Positions 47,740-60,494 of a stretch of 64,000 bases of DNA are shown here, in pieces (the first letter of the stretch is position 1; each line of letters begins with the position of its first letter). The DNA is from Loxodes magnus (taxonomy: Eukaryota; Ciliophora; Karyorelictea; Loxodida; Loxodidae): the NCBI GenBank assembly GCA_946699065.1, contig CAMPDV010000120.1:248001-312000 (forward strand), written 5' to 3'. The notes under the pieces are model-generated. The model was not told where the DNA came from. It did not search any database and saw only the letters and a program-made list of their open reading frames with translations. Both the position numbers and the translations under genes were made by a program.

Positions 47740-48842
47740 ATTTTAAATTTAGTTTGCTATTTTAATTTAATTTACTCTTCTATTTTAATTTTTAATTGAT
47801 AAAGTTAATTCATTAAAAATAACTGTTCACCTTCCAGTTTAAATGAAGTTTTAAATGTATAAAATATCCGTTCCTGTATGTTCTGTCCTTGCATTGCACT
47901 TTTTCCTTGACTTCTCTCTTTTATATAATCTGAGTTGAGAACTTTTTCAAGAATTTCTCAATTTTTTGAGGGGAAGAATTCCGTCGCTCGTTACTTCAGT
48001 TGCTATTAGTTAATATTTCTCCAGATATTCATTCTTTTTTTTTTATTGGGTCATTTCCGTCATAAATGTCAAGTGCTGTTGCAAATGTAGTATCTTTTTC
48101 TTGCTCTATTAAATGTCTTTTCTTATTTCTCTATTTCAATTGGAGTTCATTATGAAGGCTTCTACAGGTTTTCTTCTATTAATTTGAGTCTTAAATCTAA
48201 TTTTACTCAGTTTTTCTCGTCTTGCTCTTGCATTATTCAAATATCATTCTCTAAACTAGCCATTGCTCATAAACTCCTTCTTTAGCTCTCGGTCATCATG
48301 TGGACTACATCATTATCTCATGATTTATAAAATCCTGATTTATTACAAATATCTCTTCCTTCTGGGAGTTTAATTCCTCTTCAAGTTTTTTATGTTTCTA
48401 ATAAGTTGATAAATTAGCTGTTTCATCTACTAAGAGTCCATTTGTTCTATTTCAGTATTGTCTAAATCAAACGTTATAGTATCTATATTGAATTATCATA
48501 CTTTACCTTCCCCGCTTATTTTTTATTTTTTAGTTATTACTTTTATAGATTCAGTTGAATGATCTCTTTTTTCAGTTTTCAATGGAGGCGTTGAGAGCTG
48601 TATTAATTATTCTTTTCTGAATTTTTATCTCAGTTCTTACCTGTCCTTTAATATAGGAGATCCGCTTAATTTTAATTTGTAGGAGTTAGTATTTTTTATA
48701 AGTTCTTCTAATCTATTAGATAGTTCTGGTTATTTTTATTAAGAAGAGCATTAAGTTGAAGAAGGCGTGGTGAGAATATGTGCTTCTGGTTTTCTCTCTT
48801 GTTTTGAGGAAGTGGTAAAAAACCCTTCTTGAAACCAGCCAT
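47740..48842 (-). mobile_element. LINE 1 ORF1 region (right arm)
   Basis: Inverted copy of 27545-28650. It starts at ATG 48842 with MAGFKKGFLPLPQ and carries the same acidic and coiled-coil blocks and breaks. Confidence 0.65.
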
Positions 48843-48995
48843 TTTACTTTTATAATTGGTAAAGTATCTTAAATATCTTAATTTTTGTCTAAAATATCTA
48901 GCATTTTCTAAGATTTTTTGGATACTATAGGTAATTCTTAGGCAGCAATCTGGTTCTTTTGTCCATAAGTATATTTCTAAGTTTTTAAAGTAGTC

Positions 48996-49253
48996 TCAGT
49001 TAATATCCATGTTTTATAAGGAATTACGTGATTATTTAAAGGAATTCGAAGAATTTGATTAATTGATAATTAACTACTATTTTCCAATTAACTGCTAATA
49101 ATCTACTAATTTAGATTATATTAAGTACAAATTTAAAATTTCTAAGTTATTTACTATATGTCTCTGCTAAATCTATTTGACAACAGCCTCTTTATTCCCG
49201 GATAAAGAAAAGTCGCTAAGATTATATTCTTGGTATATTTGTTATTCTTCCAT
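48996..49253 (-). CDS. Conserved 85-residue ORF of unknown function (right arm)
   Basis: Inverted partner of 27126-27383, open from ATG 49253 to TGA 48996. Preservation of the frame in both arms is weak support for function, since the arms are young. Confidence 0.5.
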
Positions 49254-49559
49254 TTTTATATTATAAGAGTAGAATAAACTAAAATTAAATTTGATTACAA
49301 ATTTTGTTTAAGATTTGCTAATTACTTAGTGAAAGAACGTAGCAATATAAGGATATTTAGAATTATTCTAATTAGTAAAAGAATAATTTAACATTAAGCA
49401 AGCTAAGATATATAAAATAATAAATAGAGAATGCTAATTTAGATTTATATTAAGATTTATTTTTAATATTTAATTATTAAAATAAACTCTACATTAAATC
49501 TTAATCACACTATTTAGAAATAACTTAACATTATTAACTTCACCATTTAAAAATATTAA

Positions 49560-50160
49560 CCCCGGGTTTTTACTAAATCAATTTAGATTGGTAAAAGTTA
49601 ACAAGATTCAGAAATAAACAAATAGAAATTAGAAAAGCCAAGAAAAAAAATTAGTTCTCCTTCAAAATAAGAAACTAAAATTAATAAGATTTTTAAGAAA
49701 CTATATAGCAATAAGTATCAGAATTCAATATCTAATAATAGATAAGCTATGAAAACCTTATAAAGGTGGTAACCTCCAAGAAGAGGTTAAAAAGCTTCGA
49801 AAGGAGAACGCCAAGCTGACAGAATTAGTGACTGGAGGACTCTGAGATTCTATTGACCTAAGACTGAACAACCAGGAAAAAGAAATCAACGCACTCTGAA
49901 GCTATCAACGTGAACACATGAGTAAACATACTCTCAAGTCTAAAGGATATAGGACTAAAATTAACAGCTTGAGAACATTATTCAAAGTTAAAAGATTAAC
50001 TCCCAACTAAAACATGGAAATAGAAAAAGAAAACAATGAATAATAATAGTGAAAAATGAAAATAAGGAAAAGGAAATGTTGCTACTACTGTAGTAGCTAA
50101 TAACATTTATATAGAAATTACTAAAAATTCTTAAAATTAAAAAACATTATTGAATCTAGA
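49560..50160 (+). mobile_element. ORF1-only element H5, degenerate (right arm)
   Basis: Inverted copy of 26200-26790. The CCHC-like motif at about 50067-50105 has Tyr in place of the last Cys. Several frame changes and TGAs. Confidence 0.58.
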
Positions 50161-50820
50161 AAGACAAATCTATAGAAGATAAGAAAATTAACAACTACTG
50201 TAAATATATTAAACAGGACCTTAAAGAAGAAAAATTTATGATATTCAAGAGCGACCTTCTCACAAATTTATAAACTTCTTTGAGCAGCGGTCATGAACTA
50301 CTGCAAAACTATTTTTAATTATTTAATTAGAAATAAATTAACTTATTCAATTTAAAAGATTAATAGGAGATAAGTAAGAATTTGCTAAAGCTTTTACTAA
50401 TTAATAAATTATCTAAAAATTGAACATAAAAAGACAAAGGTTACATGGAAATTGATCGCTAGTTGGCAGGCAGTAAGTGGAGGTGTGCAAATAATACTGA
50501 ACACCAACGCTGTTTGTAAGTTTTCAGCTTTGAGGGTGAAATTATTCCATTCTGACCTCACCCTTTCTATACTTTTTTGATAAAAGGTAAGAATTTGATA
50601 GATGATATCGTAGAGAGAAGCAAGAAATTGAACTCTTATAAAGGTTCTGTAAAACTAAAGGCGAATCTATTTTAATTTAATTTAATTTAAGTATTGAACA
50701 TTAAGATACAATCAAAAGCATCAATCAAATTTTACCAATATTGTAAAATCTCCTTCAGAGTATAAGTGATAATGTGGAGAAAAGTTTGAGTACGAGCAAG
50801 CAAATTTATAAATTTGCTAA

Positions 50821-51651
50821 TACAATATTATAGAAAAAGGATGGCTCCAAAGAAGTAAAACTCTTAAAATAAAATGAACAATCAACAATAAGGTCAATTC
50901 ATTGAAATTTATTCTTTGATAGCTGATAATAAAAAAATTTAAGAATCAGTTTAAGATTTAACCTAAAGATCTATTTCATTAGCTAGTATTATCATCCAGC
51001 TTTAAAACGAAAACACTTGGCTAAAACAGAAATCTCTCTCAAACCTTCATTGCTCTAACTTAACCAAGAAATGGAAAAAACGGAGCATAAAATCAAGCAA
51101 ATTGAAAAATTCAGTCATAGCAATCAACTCATTTTTAATCCTCAATATGATCCTATTGAAGTAGAAAATGAAATTAAGGCAATTCCCGCGAAGAAAGTTA
51201 AAGGATTACAACACTGCCGAAGATGCTACAAGATAGGGCTCATTTCAAGAAACTGTCCAACTAAATGCTTTTATTGCTAAAAAACAGGAAATTCTTCAGA
51301 GATTGTTAATACTTCAAGAGAAAACAATTATAAGGAACCCGAAATACTTGAATAAAATAAATTATACTGCTCCCAAGAAGGATAAATTTATAAGAAAAAA
51401 TTATACAGTGGTGAATAATTATTGAAGGACATTATAAATGCTTAAAATAGGAGAACGAGGTAAAATTTTGGTAATAATTGAGATTGAAGCAAAATACCAA
51501 TAATTAAGAAGGGCTAATTATGTGAAAGTCGATACGTAATAGAAGAGCAAGATTCTGGATAATTCATGAATTTTTGAACCAATTTATAAACTTACTCGTG
51601 ATAAGCCTAGCGAGGATGATGTCACGTTAATATATTATTATTATTATTATT
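50821..51651 (+). mobile_element. ORF1-only retroposon H2 with target duplication (right arm)
   Basis: 831 bp between direct repeats ATAAATTTGCTAA (50808-50820, 51652-51664), with a TTATTATTATTATTATTAT tail. The ORF begins at ATG 50841 (MAPKKQNSQNKMNNQQQGQF) and changes frame once near 51050. It continues MEKTEHKIKQIEKFSHSNQL to a Cys-rich segment, HCRRCYKIGLISRNC followed by CFYC, and ends at TGA 51479-51481. The Cys spacing is that of two successive CCHC knuckles, but the His positions are lost. This is a separate sub-family from H3, H4 and H6. Confidence 0.78.
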
Positions 51652-52179
51652 ATAAATTTGCTAAAGCATGTTAAGCTTTCAAAATTAAAATAAAATATTT
51701 TTAATTATAAATTTTTCTATACTTACAACTTTTAAAGTTGTGTAAAATAAAACTTGATTCTATATATTCTTCCAAAGTTTTTTACTTATTTAATTTTTTC
51801 TTTTTTGCTTTAAAAGTCTCAAAGTAATTAACACAAAGCTTTTTAAAAATCCTCTTGATTATTTTCATTATTATTATTTAATTTTTTCTAGTTTTTCAAT
51901 TCTAATTTTTAATTGATTTAAACTTTATTAATATTTTTCCAGATAGTTGTAGCATTGTAACAATAGATTTATTTCATTCCATTTTTCTAATTTATAATCT
52001 TAAAATAATCTATTTATATTCTATCAAGATTCAAAACCCATATTCTAAATTAGTTACTATTTTGATTTATAATTTACTATTTATTTTATTTATACATTTT
52101 GTTATTCTAATCTCTGAGACAGGAAAGTAGATTGCTTGCTCGACTTTATTGCAAACTTTTAAAGGTTTTTAATTTTCTG

Positions 52180-53773
52180 TCTTAAGACATAATTTTGAAT
52201 CAGATTTTTCTTATTTGTAAAAATGCTCTATAAGTCTTTCATTGCTCTTCTTTAAATTGATGAGTTTTCCTTGTGTTTTTAACTCTGCTTTAATTAGCTG
52301 CTAAAACTTAATAATTCAATTGTAAAGATATAAGATAATTACTATTAATCACTAAATCAAAAAAATAAATTATTTGACTTTGGATTTATTGAAGTTTTAA
52401 ATGCATAAAATCTCTGTTTTTGAAGTTCTCTTTAATTGTAATTTTTTATTTATTTCCCTTCTTCTTATATTCTTAGTTAAAAATTTATTTTCTTTCAAAT
52501 TTTCTCATTTCCCGATGAGAAAAATTCCTCCGCTTTTACTTTAGTTGCTAACATTTAAATTTTTCCAGATACTCATTCTTAGTTTAAGGCATTTCAGTCA
52601 TAAGCATCAAATACTATTGTGAATGTACATCTTTTTCTTGTTCTATGAGTGTTTTTTCTTATTTTTCTATTTCCATGAATTCCTTTAGAAAGCTTCTGCA
52701 AATTTTCTTCAATTTATAAGAGTCTTGAATCAATTTAAACTCAATTTTTCTCGTCTTGCTGTCTCATTATTCAAATATCATTCTTTAACCCTGTCATTCG
52801 TTCATAGACTCTTAATTAGCTCTTCATTTAACCATATGGATTTCATTATCATCTTCATGCTTTATCAGGCTCTGGCTTATTTAAAATATTTCTTCATTTT
52901 ATGAGTTTAGTTCCTCTTCAAGCTTTTTTATATTTTTAATAAGTTAATGTATAGGCTGTATCATTTATTAAGATTCCATTTAATTTACTTAGATATTATA
53001 TATATTACATAAAATGGATGTCGGCTGCGGCTTGAGAACTAGTAAGTAATCTGGTGCAGTGTATACTGCATTATGAGTATTCTCGCACTAGATACTAGGG
53101 AAGGGCGGATAAGCTCATTTGAGACATGCCTAACTTACCCCGAGGATTCTCTCTAGCAATATGAAAATTTGACTGACGGGCCTTAATGACTTTATAACTA
53201 ATTCTTATTTGGACCTTATTCAAGAAGACTGGAGCATTTGATTCGAGATTCGAGAATAATCTTTAATAAGAAGATTCCCCATTTGGAGAAACGGACATGA
53301 CTCATTGGACTTCTAGAATTTTAACAAGAAACATGAAAACATTTTTCTTAATATTAAATATTAATATTGAAAGAGCTGCTCGCCAATGAGGTGTTACGCA
53401 CTCTATAATCATTTTTATTTATTAATTATTTATCTAAGTCAAAGGTATTAGGATCTACTTTGAAATTCCATATTTAGCCTTCTTCGTTTATTTTTTATTT
53501 TTTTGACATTTTTTAAATGATTCAGTCGAAAATTCTCTTTTTTAGCTTTAAACTGTTCTAAATTTTTTTAGCTCCTTCTTGTTCTTTTATGGAAGAAAAC
53601 CGGTTTATTCTAATTTTTATAATTTATATTTATAATATTTCTTCCATTTAATAAGTTTTTTGTTTTTAAATATATTAAAATAGCGTTAATTTTAAGATGA
53701 TATGTGGAGATTAGAAATGCTTCTGATTTCTCTCCTTCTCTGAGTAGGTGGTAAAAGCTCTTTTTGAAGCTAG
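52180..53773 (-). mobile_element. LINE ORF1 remnant with SINE-like insertion (right arm)
   Basis: Inverted copy of 21728-23330, with the SINE-like element at the same place. Same leader and coiled-coil blocks, same breaks. Confidence 0.63.
53014..53412 (+). mobile_element. SINE-like element S, copy 4 (right arm)
   Basis: Right-arm partner of copy 1 (22091-22487). The stem GCAGT-GTAT-ACTGC lies near 53058, and the 3' end is GAGGTGTTACGCACTCTATAATC. The two partners are nearly identical, more alike than either is to copies 2 and 3. Confidence 0.75.
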
Positions 53774-55049
53774 GTATTTTGAATTATATATAAGATAATT
53801 GCTTTAAAAATAGATTTAACTTTCTTTCAAGATTTCTCTTCAGAATGATTAATTTCTTTTGCATAAAAAAGGTTTATTTGGTTATAATAGTTTAAATAAC
53901 TAGCTTTATTCTTTGGAACTCCTAAACTCTCTTATATTAATTATAATGATTTTGTTATTTGAAAAATAAATGTATTTGATCTTTCTTTTCTGTCTTTAGT
54001 AAAGCAGCAATTTAAAGAATTAAATAATCTAGTATATTTAAATAAAAATTCTATTTATAAAAGGTAAAATTAAATACTTAGATCATTTGCTGCTTATTGA
54101 AAGATAGTTGCTATAAACTAGAATAGTTATCAATATTTAATCTATTTATGTTTTGCAGATTTAATTCAAATAATCAAAGTTAATTTTAGATAATAGTTGT
54201 GTATTAAATTTTGCTGCTATCGTAACTAGATATTTCATCTAAGTTAGTAAAGCATGATATAAAATAATATTTATCAATATAATGTAATATTATATAAGAT
54301 ATACTTAACTTTAATTATTGTCTATAATTTTCTCTAAGAAACCAATTTTAAACTATAAAATTACTTTATTTATTTTACTTTCCCTATTTTTATCTAAATA
54401 TAATCAAACACCAAAGGAATGCTAATTAATGCTCAATTTTATTTCTTTTCATTGTCTTTTTTATTATAAAATAAATTTAAACTATAATCTTAATAAACTA
54501 CTAAGAATAAAAGTCTTAAAAGTGCCCAAATATTTTAGCCTAATTAAATTCCTCTTTTAATAGTATGATATAAAGTAATTAATTTACTAACTAACTATTA
54601 TATTTAGAACATGTCATCTATTAGATTAATACTTTTGCTTTTATTTGTTTAGTATTTTGGTAATTTTTATTATTTAATAGTTTACTTATTACCCATACAT
54701 TTTTATTATCAAATGTCTAAATTCTTAATATCTATTTATATTGTAATCATCTAATTATTATAGACTCTGATATAATCACTTTTTCAGTATTGAAAAGTTA
54801 CAAGATTTGCTAGAAAAACTAAATAAAAGGAATAATTTATTCAAGATTCTAATTTTAGAATATAGGAAAGAGAAGTTAATAACAAATATGTATTTCATAT
54901 TTACTGCTTATAACCTTTATAAATCAAATCTTTAATAATCTATATAACAATTAAAATCTACTTGGATCTTTTAAAACTACTTTTTTGTCGCTGCTTCTCT
55001 ACACGTAACTTAATGAAAATAACAACATTATTTTCTTATTTTCTGTAAG

Positions 55050-55895
55050 TAGGAAATATCTATGAGGACATATTGTATATTTATAGATTTCAAATCTCTA
55101 TCAAAACCAGATAATTTTTCAGATTTTTTTTTCGAAATCTTGGATTCAACCAGGTACCTTTAAAAGTTTAAGAATTTTAATCTAACAAATGAAAATATTG
55201 CTTGTTCAGTTTTTTATTTCTTTTAAACCATATAAAAAGTTAAAAAGCTTTGTTAAAGCCTTAGTAGTCAGCCATCTGACCTATTCTATCAGCTTGTCTC
55301 CATTAGTTTGTCATGAATTCCTACTAGGCTTAGTTAGGCGGTATATCACTTCATTAGTACATCATCCTTTAATATTCTGAATAGTTATGATCTTGCATGT
55401 AGCGTTCCTAATTATTTATCCAAGGATTAAGATTTGAATTAAAGAATTTTATTCTATAAGTTTTTCCACTTTATGTTGGATATATCCTAAGTAGTTTTCT
55501 ATTCTTCTTTTAGTTTATTATTCCTATAACAGTTATTTAATTTAAATTTACTAGTATTAATGTTTACTGCTTATTTTAATTTGAGGCTTCATTTTCTATT
55601 TCCATAGGATCTGATTAATTTAGCTAAACCAAAATGGCGTTACTTGAATTTATTATTAAATTTAAAGAAATCTTTGTTTCAGTTTGTCTTCTATTTCTTA
55701 TGATGATTAATATTGTATCGCTAAGAGCAGCCAGGTTTTTAGTCCTACCAAGAGCGAATAATTTCGAAGACAGCATTTCCTTAAAAAAATGACTCTAGCA
55801 TGAGATTTTCTCAGCGACATGAAAGGAACTTGTTTCTAGCTATAAAACCAGAAAGTTTAGTCAAGAGTTGTTCTTAATTAATTTTATCTTGTTTT
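55050..55895 (+). mobile_element. LINE 2 remnant: ORF2 C-terminal region (right arm)
   Basis: Inverted copy of the left LINE 2 from 20460 down to about 19870, including the open block 55189-55380. It contains 55441-55720, which the left arm lacks. It stops abruptly at about 55897, where an inverted copy of the 38.13-kb region begins. Confidence 0.5.
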
Positions 55896-56552
55896 ATTAT
55901 GGGTCTCATATTCAGATTTTGGTTTGCTATTTTCTTGTTTTAGCAATTAATGCTAGCTATAAGGCATTAAATTTTTACTTAAATGAGTGCAACTGTACTG
56001 ATAGTTATTAAATTTCTTATTACATATTTTAAATTTTTTCTATAATCATACTCTGAAAATCCACTTAATTTGGTTATTGTGAATCTTTTTTCTTATTTAA
56101 TAAGTTTCCTCTCTGCTGGATAATTGTTTGTCTTTTGAAAAATGTTTAGTTAAAATTAAGATCTATAAGAAAAGGAGTTTCTGATTTGCTCTCCTGCTCT
56201 TAGGAAGTGGTAAAAAGCCCTTGTTAAAGCCAGTCTATTTATATATTATAATAAATGATTTAGAGTCTAATTGTGAATAAACAAGAAATGCTTATATTTT
56301 ATATATTTATTAACTTTAACTTAAAAATTTAATAACGAAGTAATATAAAATATAGTAATATTTAAAATTTAGCACCTTTTGAGAATAATTTAACAAAGCT
56401 ATTTAAATTTATTTTTTAAGCAAGTTTATATAAAAAACATAGAAAAACAATTAAATTTATTTGTTATATTTATTTATTTGTATTTAAAAATATAATTGAG
56501 ATGTTTTAAAGTTATTTAATTTAAGATATAGCAAGTTTTTTATAGTTTTTCT

Positions 56553-57403
56553 TCAGCGGGCTCTTTATCTTATAACTAAATGAAGAGTTGATTTTCTCTA
56601 AATATTATAATCAGATAAAGTTTTTCCATCATCTAATTATTTTCCATCATAGATTAATGACTATTAATCTGGATGAGTTCCATCAATATTTTGAATTTTC
56701 TCTTTGACTTTTTCGATTGAATCTGAAGGTTCAACGTCTAAGGTGATTACTTTTCCTGTTAGAGTTTTAATAAATATTTACATACCTCTTAATCTTAGAA
56801 CTAAATGAAGAGTTGATTCGTTCTAAATATTATAATCAGATAAAGTTCTTCCATCTTCTAATTATTTTCCAGCAAAAATTAATCTCTATTAATCTGGAGG
56901 AGTTCCATCTTTATCTTGAATTTTCGCTTTGACGTTTTCGATTGAATCTGAAGGTTCAACGTCTAAGGTGATTTATTTTCCTGTTTGAGTTTTAATAAAT
57001 ATTTACATATACCTCTTAATCTTAGAACTAAATGAAGAGTTGATTCTCTCTAAATATTATAATCAGATAAAGTTCTTTCATCTTCTAATTATTTTCCAGC
57101 ATAAATTAATCTCTATTCATCAGGAGGATTTCCTTCTTTATCTTGAATTTAACTTTTTACTTTCAAAATACTATCAGAAGGAAATACTATTAAATTTATT
57201 TTTCTTCCTGTCAATGTCTTAACTATTATTTACATTGTTTTAGGCTTTTAATAATTATTTTAAATTGGAATAATGTGCTCCTTACTATGTTTTTAAGTAA
57301 AATTAAAATGGGTCTCCAGATCCTTAGCACATAAAGTTGTTTTGCAAAATTAGCAGAAAAACTTTGCTTCTTTACTTTCGCACCACTCACATAGTTTTTC
57401 CAT
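56553..57403 (-). pseudogene. B-box / three-ubiquitin-like gene D, one frameshift
   Basis: Copy of gene B with an intact B-box (C5, C8, C17, C20, C25, D28, H32, H39) and three ubiquitin-like domains. At the first joint (about 57006) the expected codon before Met is one base short, so the frame shifts between domains 1 and 2. Domain 2 is the most ubiquitin-like of the window, with [34 protein letters not shown] and an LRG-Met joint. Domain 3 ends RQRAR. 851 bp against 855 in gene B. Confidence 0.85.
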
Positions 57404-58234
57404 TTTATTTATAAAAATTATGAAAATAAGGTTTTAAAGCAAATTATGATGTAACTTTCTATATTAGTTAGAATTAATTTTAAACGTTAATTTTTATGAG
57501 ACCAAATAATATGTTAATAGTACATTTTTTACTTTATTAGAAATTTATAAGTATATGTTGATATTTAATAAAAATCACTATATAAAGCAAATATAACTTA
57601 TTAATTCTTAAATTAAACTATCATAATATCCTTCAAATTAATGTTTCCTTTTATTAATTTAAATAAAACGAAAGCTTTAAAATCTGCAATGATAGCTTAG
57701 CATACTTTTATATTTTTAAGAATTTTATTTTTTATATTTATAATCAAAATAAAGTCTTATATATATAAATCTTTTTAGTATTACAACTAAGACTTTAATC
57801 TTTATTCTATCAAATCTTCATTAAAGTTATATAAAAGCTTTAAATTTAAACAGTTTGTATATCGGAAAATATTTTGGGTTAAGACTTAGAGATTTTATTT
57901 CTAAATTTAATTAATTAATTCTTTTTAATTAAAGAGTTACTAATGAAGCTTCTGATTTAATTCGTTACTTAAATTTATAAAATTTTAATTATTAATGTAT
58001 AACTTCTCTTATCTTTTGGCTTCTTACATCTTTTTTTTTCTTAATACCTTCTAAAATTTTCTTTTTATTTCACCTAAAGTTTTGTTTGATTTTATATGCT
58101 TTACTAAGTAATAATTGTCTTTTACTTTGTAAATTATTGTTTAAATTTTAAATTTTACTTTCTTATTCTGATTATTGAGTAAAATTAAAATGCTGGTTTA
58201 AGTAGACTGGGTCGCATTTTATTTATCTTAATAA

Positions 58235-58455
58235 ATTTTTGCCAGGAAGTTTATCAGAAAGATTCTAAATCAGTCCAAGTAGTAGATACATTCTAAGATA
58301 TGTCTAAAAGTGAATTTTCTTCCACATTCAAAGAGCTAATTTTTCGCATGATAATGACACAACCTAAGTCATATCGAAAACTATAAAAATTAGTTCGCAA
58401 CTAAAGATTGAGATGATTTCTTGCCTATATTCCTTGCTAAGTTTAGTATAATTTA
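58235..58455 (-). pseudogene. MSTAQ family remnant, copy 3 (truncated)
   Basis: It shares the second-half blocks of copies 1 and 2 (dipeptides around the ECVYYLDSFRNLSDKF region, here with changes). It is cut at 58455 by the end of the duplicated segment, so the N-terminal part is missing. Confidence 0.45.
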
Positions 58456-60450
58456 TTTTTCTTGTTATTTTATGCATACAAATGTTTTTTTATTTAATAC
58501 TACATATTCTGGTCATTTCAGTTAAAGCAAAGGCTCATTTCCATATTCAACCTTAGGTAGCTAAAACATGCAACAAAGAATTTTAAAGTGCCAGATAGTA
58601 TCCTTCTTATAACGGTTTAGATTATAAATATATTTCTTCATCAATTCAAAATAGCTTCATTACCTCTATTAGCAATAATAAATCCAATTACCTTTTTATG
58701 TTAGATAGCTCCAGGGTATATCACTTAATTCCTATACTTAATTTATTAACCTCCCATCTTCAGATTTAATTCTAATTTTTTAGCGCTTCTTTTTTAAGAA
58801 AATGGATAGCTTCACACTTACTAATGTTTACTTATAGAAAAATATATTGAAAAACTCTTTTTGCATTAATAAAATATCTATTACATCCTCTATGCAGATT
58901 ATTAAGAAATATTAAATCTCCAACCCAACCCTGCTTGCAAAATTTATGTTATGCAATTTGGTTTCTAGTTGAATATTTCTTTCCTACAAAATAGAAGTGA
59001 GAAAAAAGGTTAATGAAAATTCTCTTACATTTCTCAAAATTAATGTACCGTTTTTTTTGAGATATTCCTTTTGGTGATGATGGATGAAGTAACGTTCATT
59101 TAGAATTTTTAAAATCTTCTATATTAAAGCTTATGTCATAGATTCATATTATAAATAAAGGATTTACTAAGTTCTTAGCTAAAATTTATTTAATTCCATA
59201 TTTTAGAGCTAAAAATCTTTTTCACCTAGCAGAACATCCTTCTCTATCTTCCGTTGAGTTTGAAATTTTTTTATTCATTTTAAGCTTTTTCTTTTTCAAC
59301 AAGAATGTGCATCTATGTTTTGAGTTTTCTGACTACAGAATGAGCTTCAATTACCATTTGGTTAATTCTTCCTTATATAAACACCAGTTTCTTATATTCC
59401 TATTTTGCTCTTTTAGCATTTATATATTTCAGAACAATATCCCGAGAAGTTTATTGTAATTAAAATTTTAATGTACTATTCCTACAGTATTTATTGTACA
59501 ATTTCCAAATAAGGTTTGTGATTAAATTATACTAAGCAACTAACCCATCTGGTTTACTGACGAAAAACACGAAAAGCTTCCTTTAAACTGAATTTAATAC
59601 TTTTATCTATTGATAGAATTGTATGGCTTGCCAATTTATAAAAAATGGCTATTATCTTATAGCTTGCATTGTAAGAATAATGTTACAGAAATAAAAAATG
59701 GTAAGGGATTAGTTGATAGTAGTGGACCTAGAATTTATTGAACTAATCAACATTAGGATGTTAGGTTGCAGGTATATAGTCAATTCAGTAATATTGGCGA
59801 TTAAGTTTTATTTATAAATGTATTAGCAATAAGATTATTAATAGCCTAAAATCATTTTATAAAATAAATTATTTTAGTCTCTCAGAATTATCTTATTTAT
59901 TAGAAGCAATGCTACCATAGTCTTTAAGTAAGGCATTAAAGCCATCAAGGAGGATATGAGTCTTTTTGAGAAAACTTATTAACTATTTTGCTGAGAATTT
60001 TGCAAGCTAAATCTTTCATTTCGGTAGTTTTTTTATATATGGCATGCACCAGGAAGTAATAAGCATATCGTCAAGTTCGATCGTAAAAAATCTAAGCTAG
60101 GTCGCTTCTTCAAACTCCCAATTTGTTGGGTGAAGTTTGGATTCTCTTTAGCCGAAAGACAAACATCTTCTCGTCCATTAGATTTTTTATTTTAATTCCT
60201 AAATTCATGTACTTTAAAAGGCATAAATTAATCTTTGTCAGGCATTTCATTGATAGGAAAAAAAAATCATTTTCAATGATGATTTTTTGAATGGATATAA
60301 TTTTTGTTGCATCTTCATCTATATTGGCATAACCTAAATTTATTTATTTGATTTACTGATTTGAATAAAAACCTTCTTTTGCAAGGTTCATAAATAATAA
60401 GTTCCTTTTTTTATCCGCTAATTTCAACATGAAGGTATTTTTTGATGTTC
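58456..60450 (-). mobile_element. LINE 4 remnant (minus strand), different lineage
   Basis: Minus-strand frames include SHTILSIDKSIKFSLKEAFR at about 59600, resembling RT motif A. There is also a long block with KRYINFEKCKRIFINLFSHF and VNISKCEAIHFLKKEALKN at about 58790, like the post-catalytic block of LINE reverse transcriptases. A further upstream frame (60360-60060) has NIDEDATKIISIQKIIIEND. TGA codons and frame changes are frequent. No ORF1 leader or tail is recognised. It is confined to this region, outside the duplicated blocks. Confidence 0.5.
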
Positions 60451-60494
60451 TTTATGTTAATCAAAAACTTATATTTTTATATAATTTAATTTAA

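Larger units (their letters stand above)
41830..55897. repeat. Right arm of large imperfect palindrome
   Basis: Inverted partner of 19870-33965. Homology begins about 30-45 bp upstream of the gene C start and ends at the junction with the second inverted duplication. Differences are mostly scattered single bases plus the H3 and H7 insertions and the 280-bp LINE 2 segment. Confidence 0.95.
55898..58455. repeat. Second inverted duplication (copy of about 34.6-38.13 kb)
   Basis: Reading outward this repeats, in inverted order, the LINE 3 ORF1 leader, the gene B flank, gene B (as gene D), its 300-bp upstream flank, the AT-rich spacer and the end of MSTAQ copy 2. It lacks the H6 retroposon. It ends inside the MSTAQ sequence at about 58455, where LINE 4 sequence takes over. 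It is about 1.0 kb shorter than its source, nearly all accounted for by H6. Confidence 0.88.

Noticed and set aside
52980-53460. ACTTAGATA/TATCTAAGT as terminal inverted repeats of the SINE-like element
   Set aside because: Not present around copies 2 and 3, so probably chance or flank.
19870-55897. Polinton/Tlr-type element with long terminal inverted repeats
   Set aside because: No capsid, protein-primed polymerase, integrase or packaging ATPase motif seen, and the arms are composed of LINE and SINE-like remnants. It looks like a genomic palindrome.
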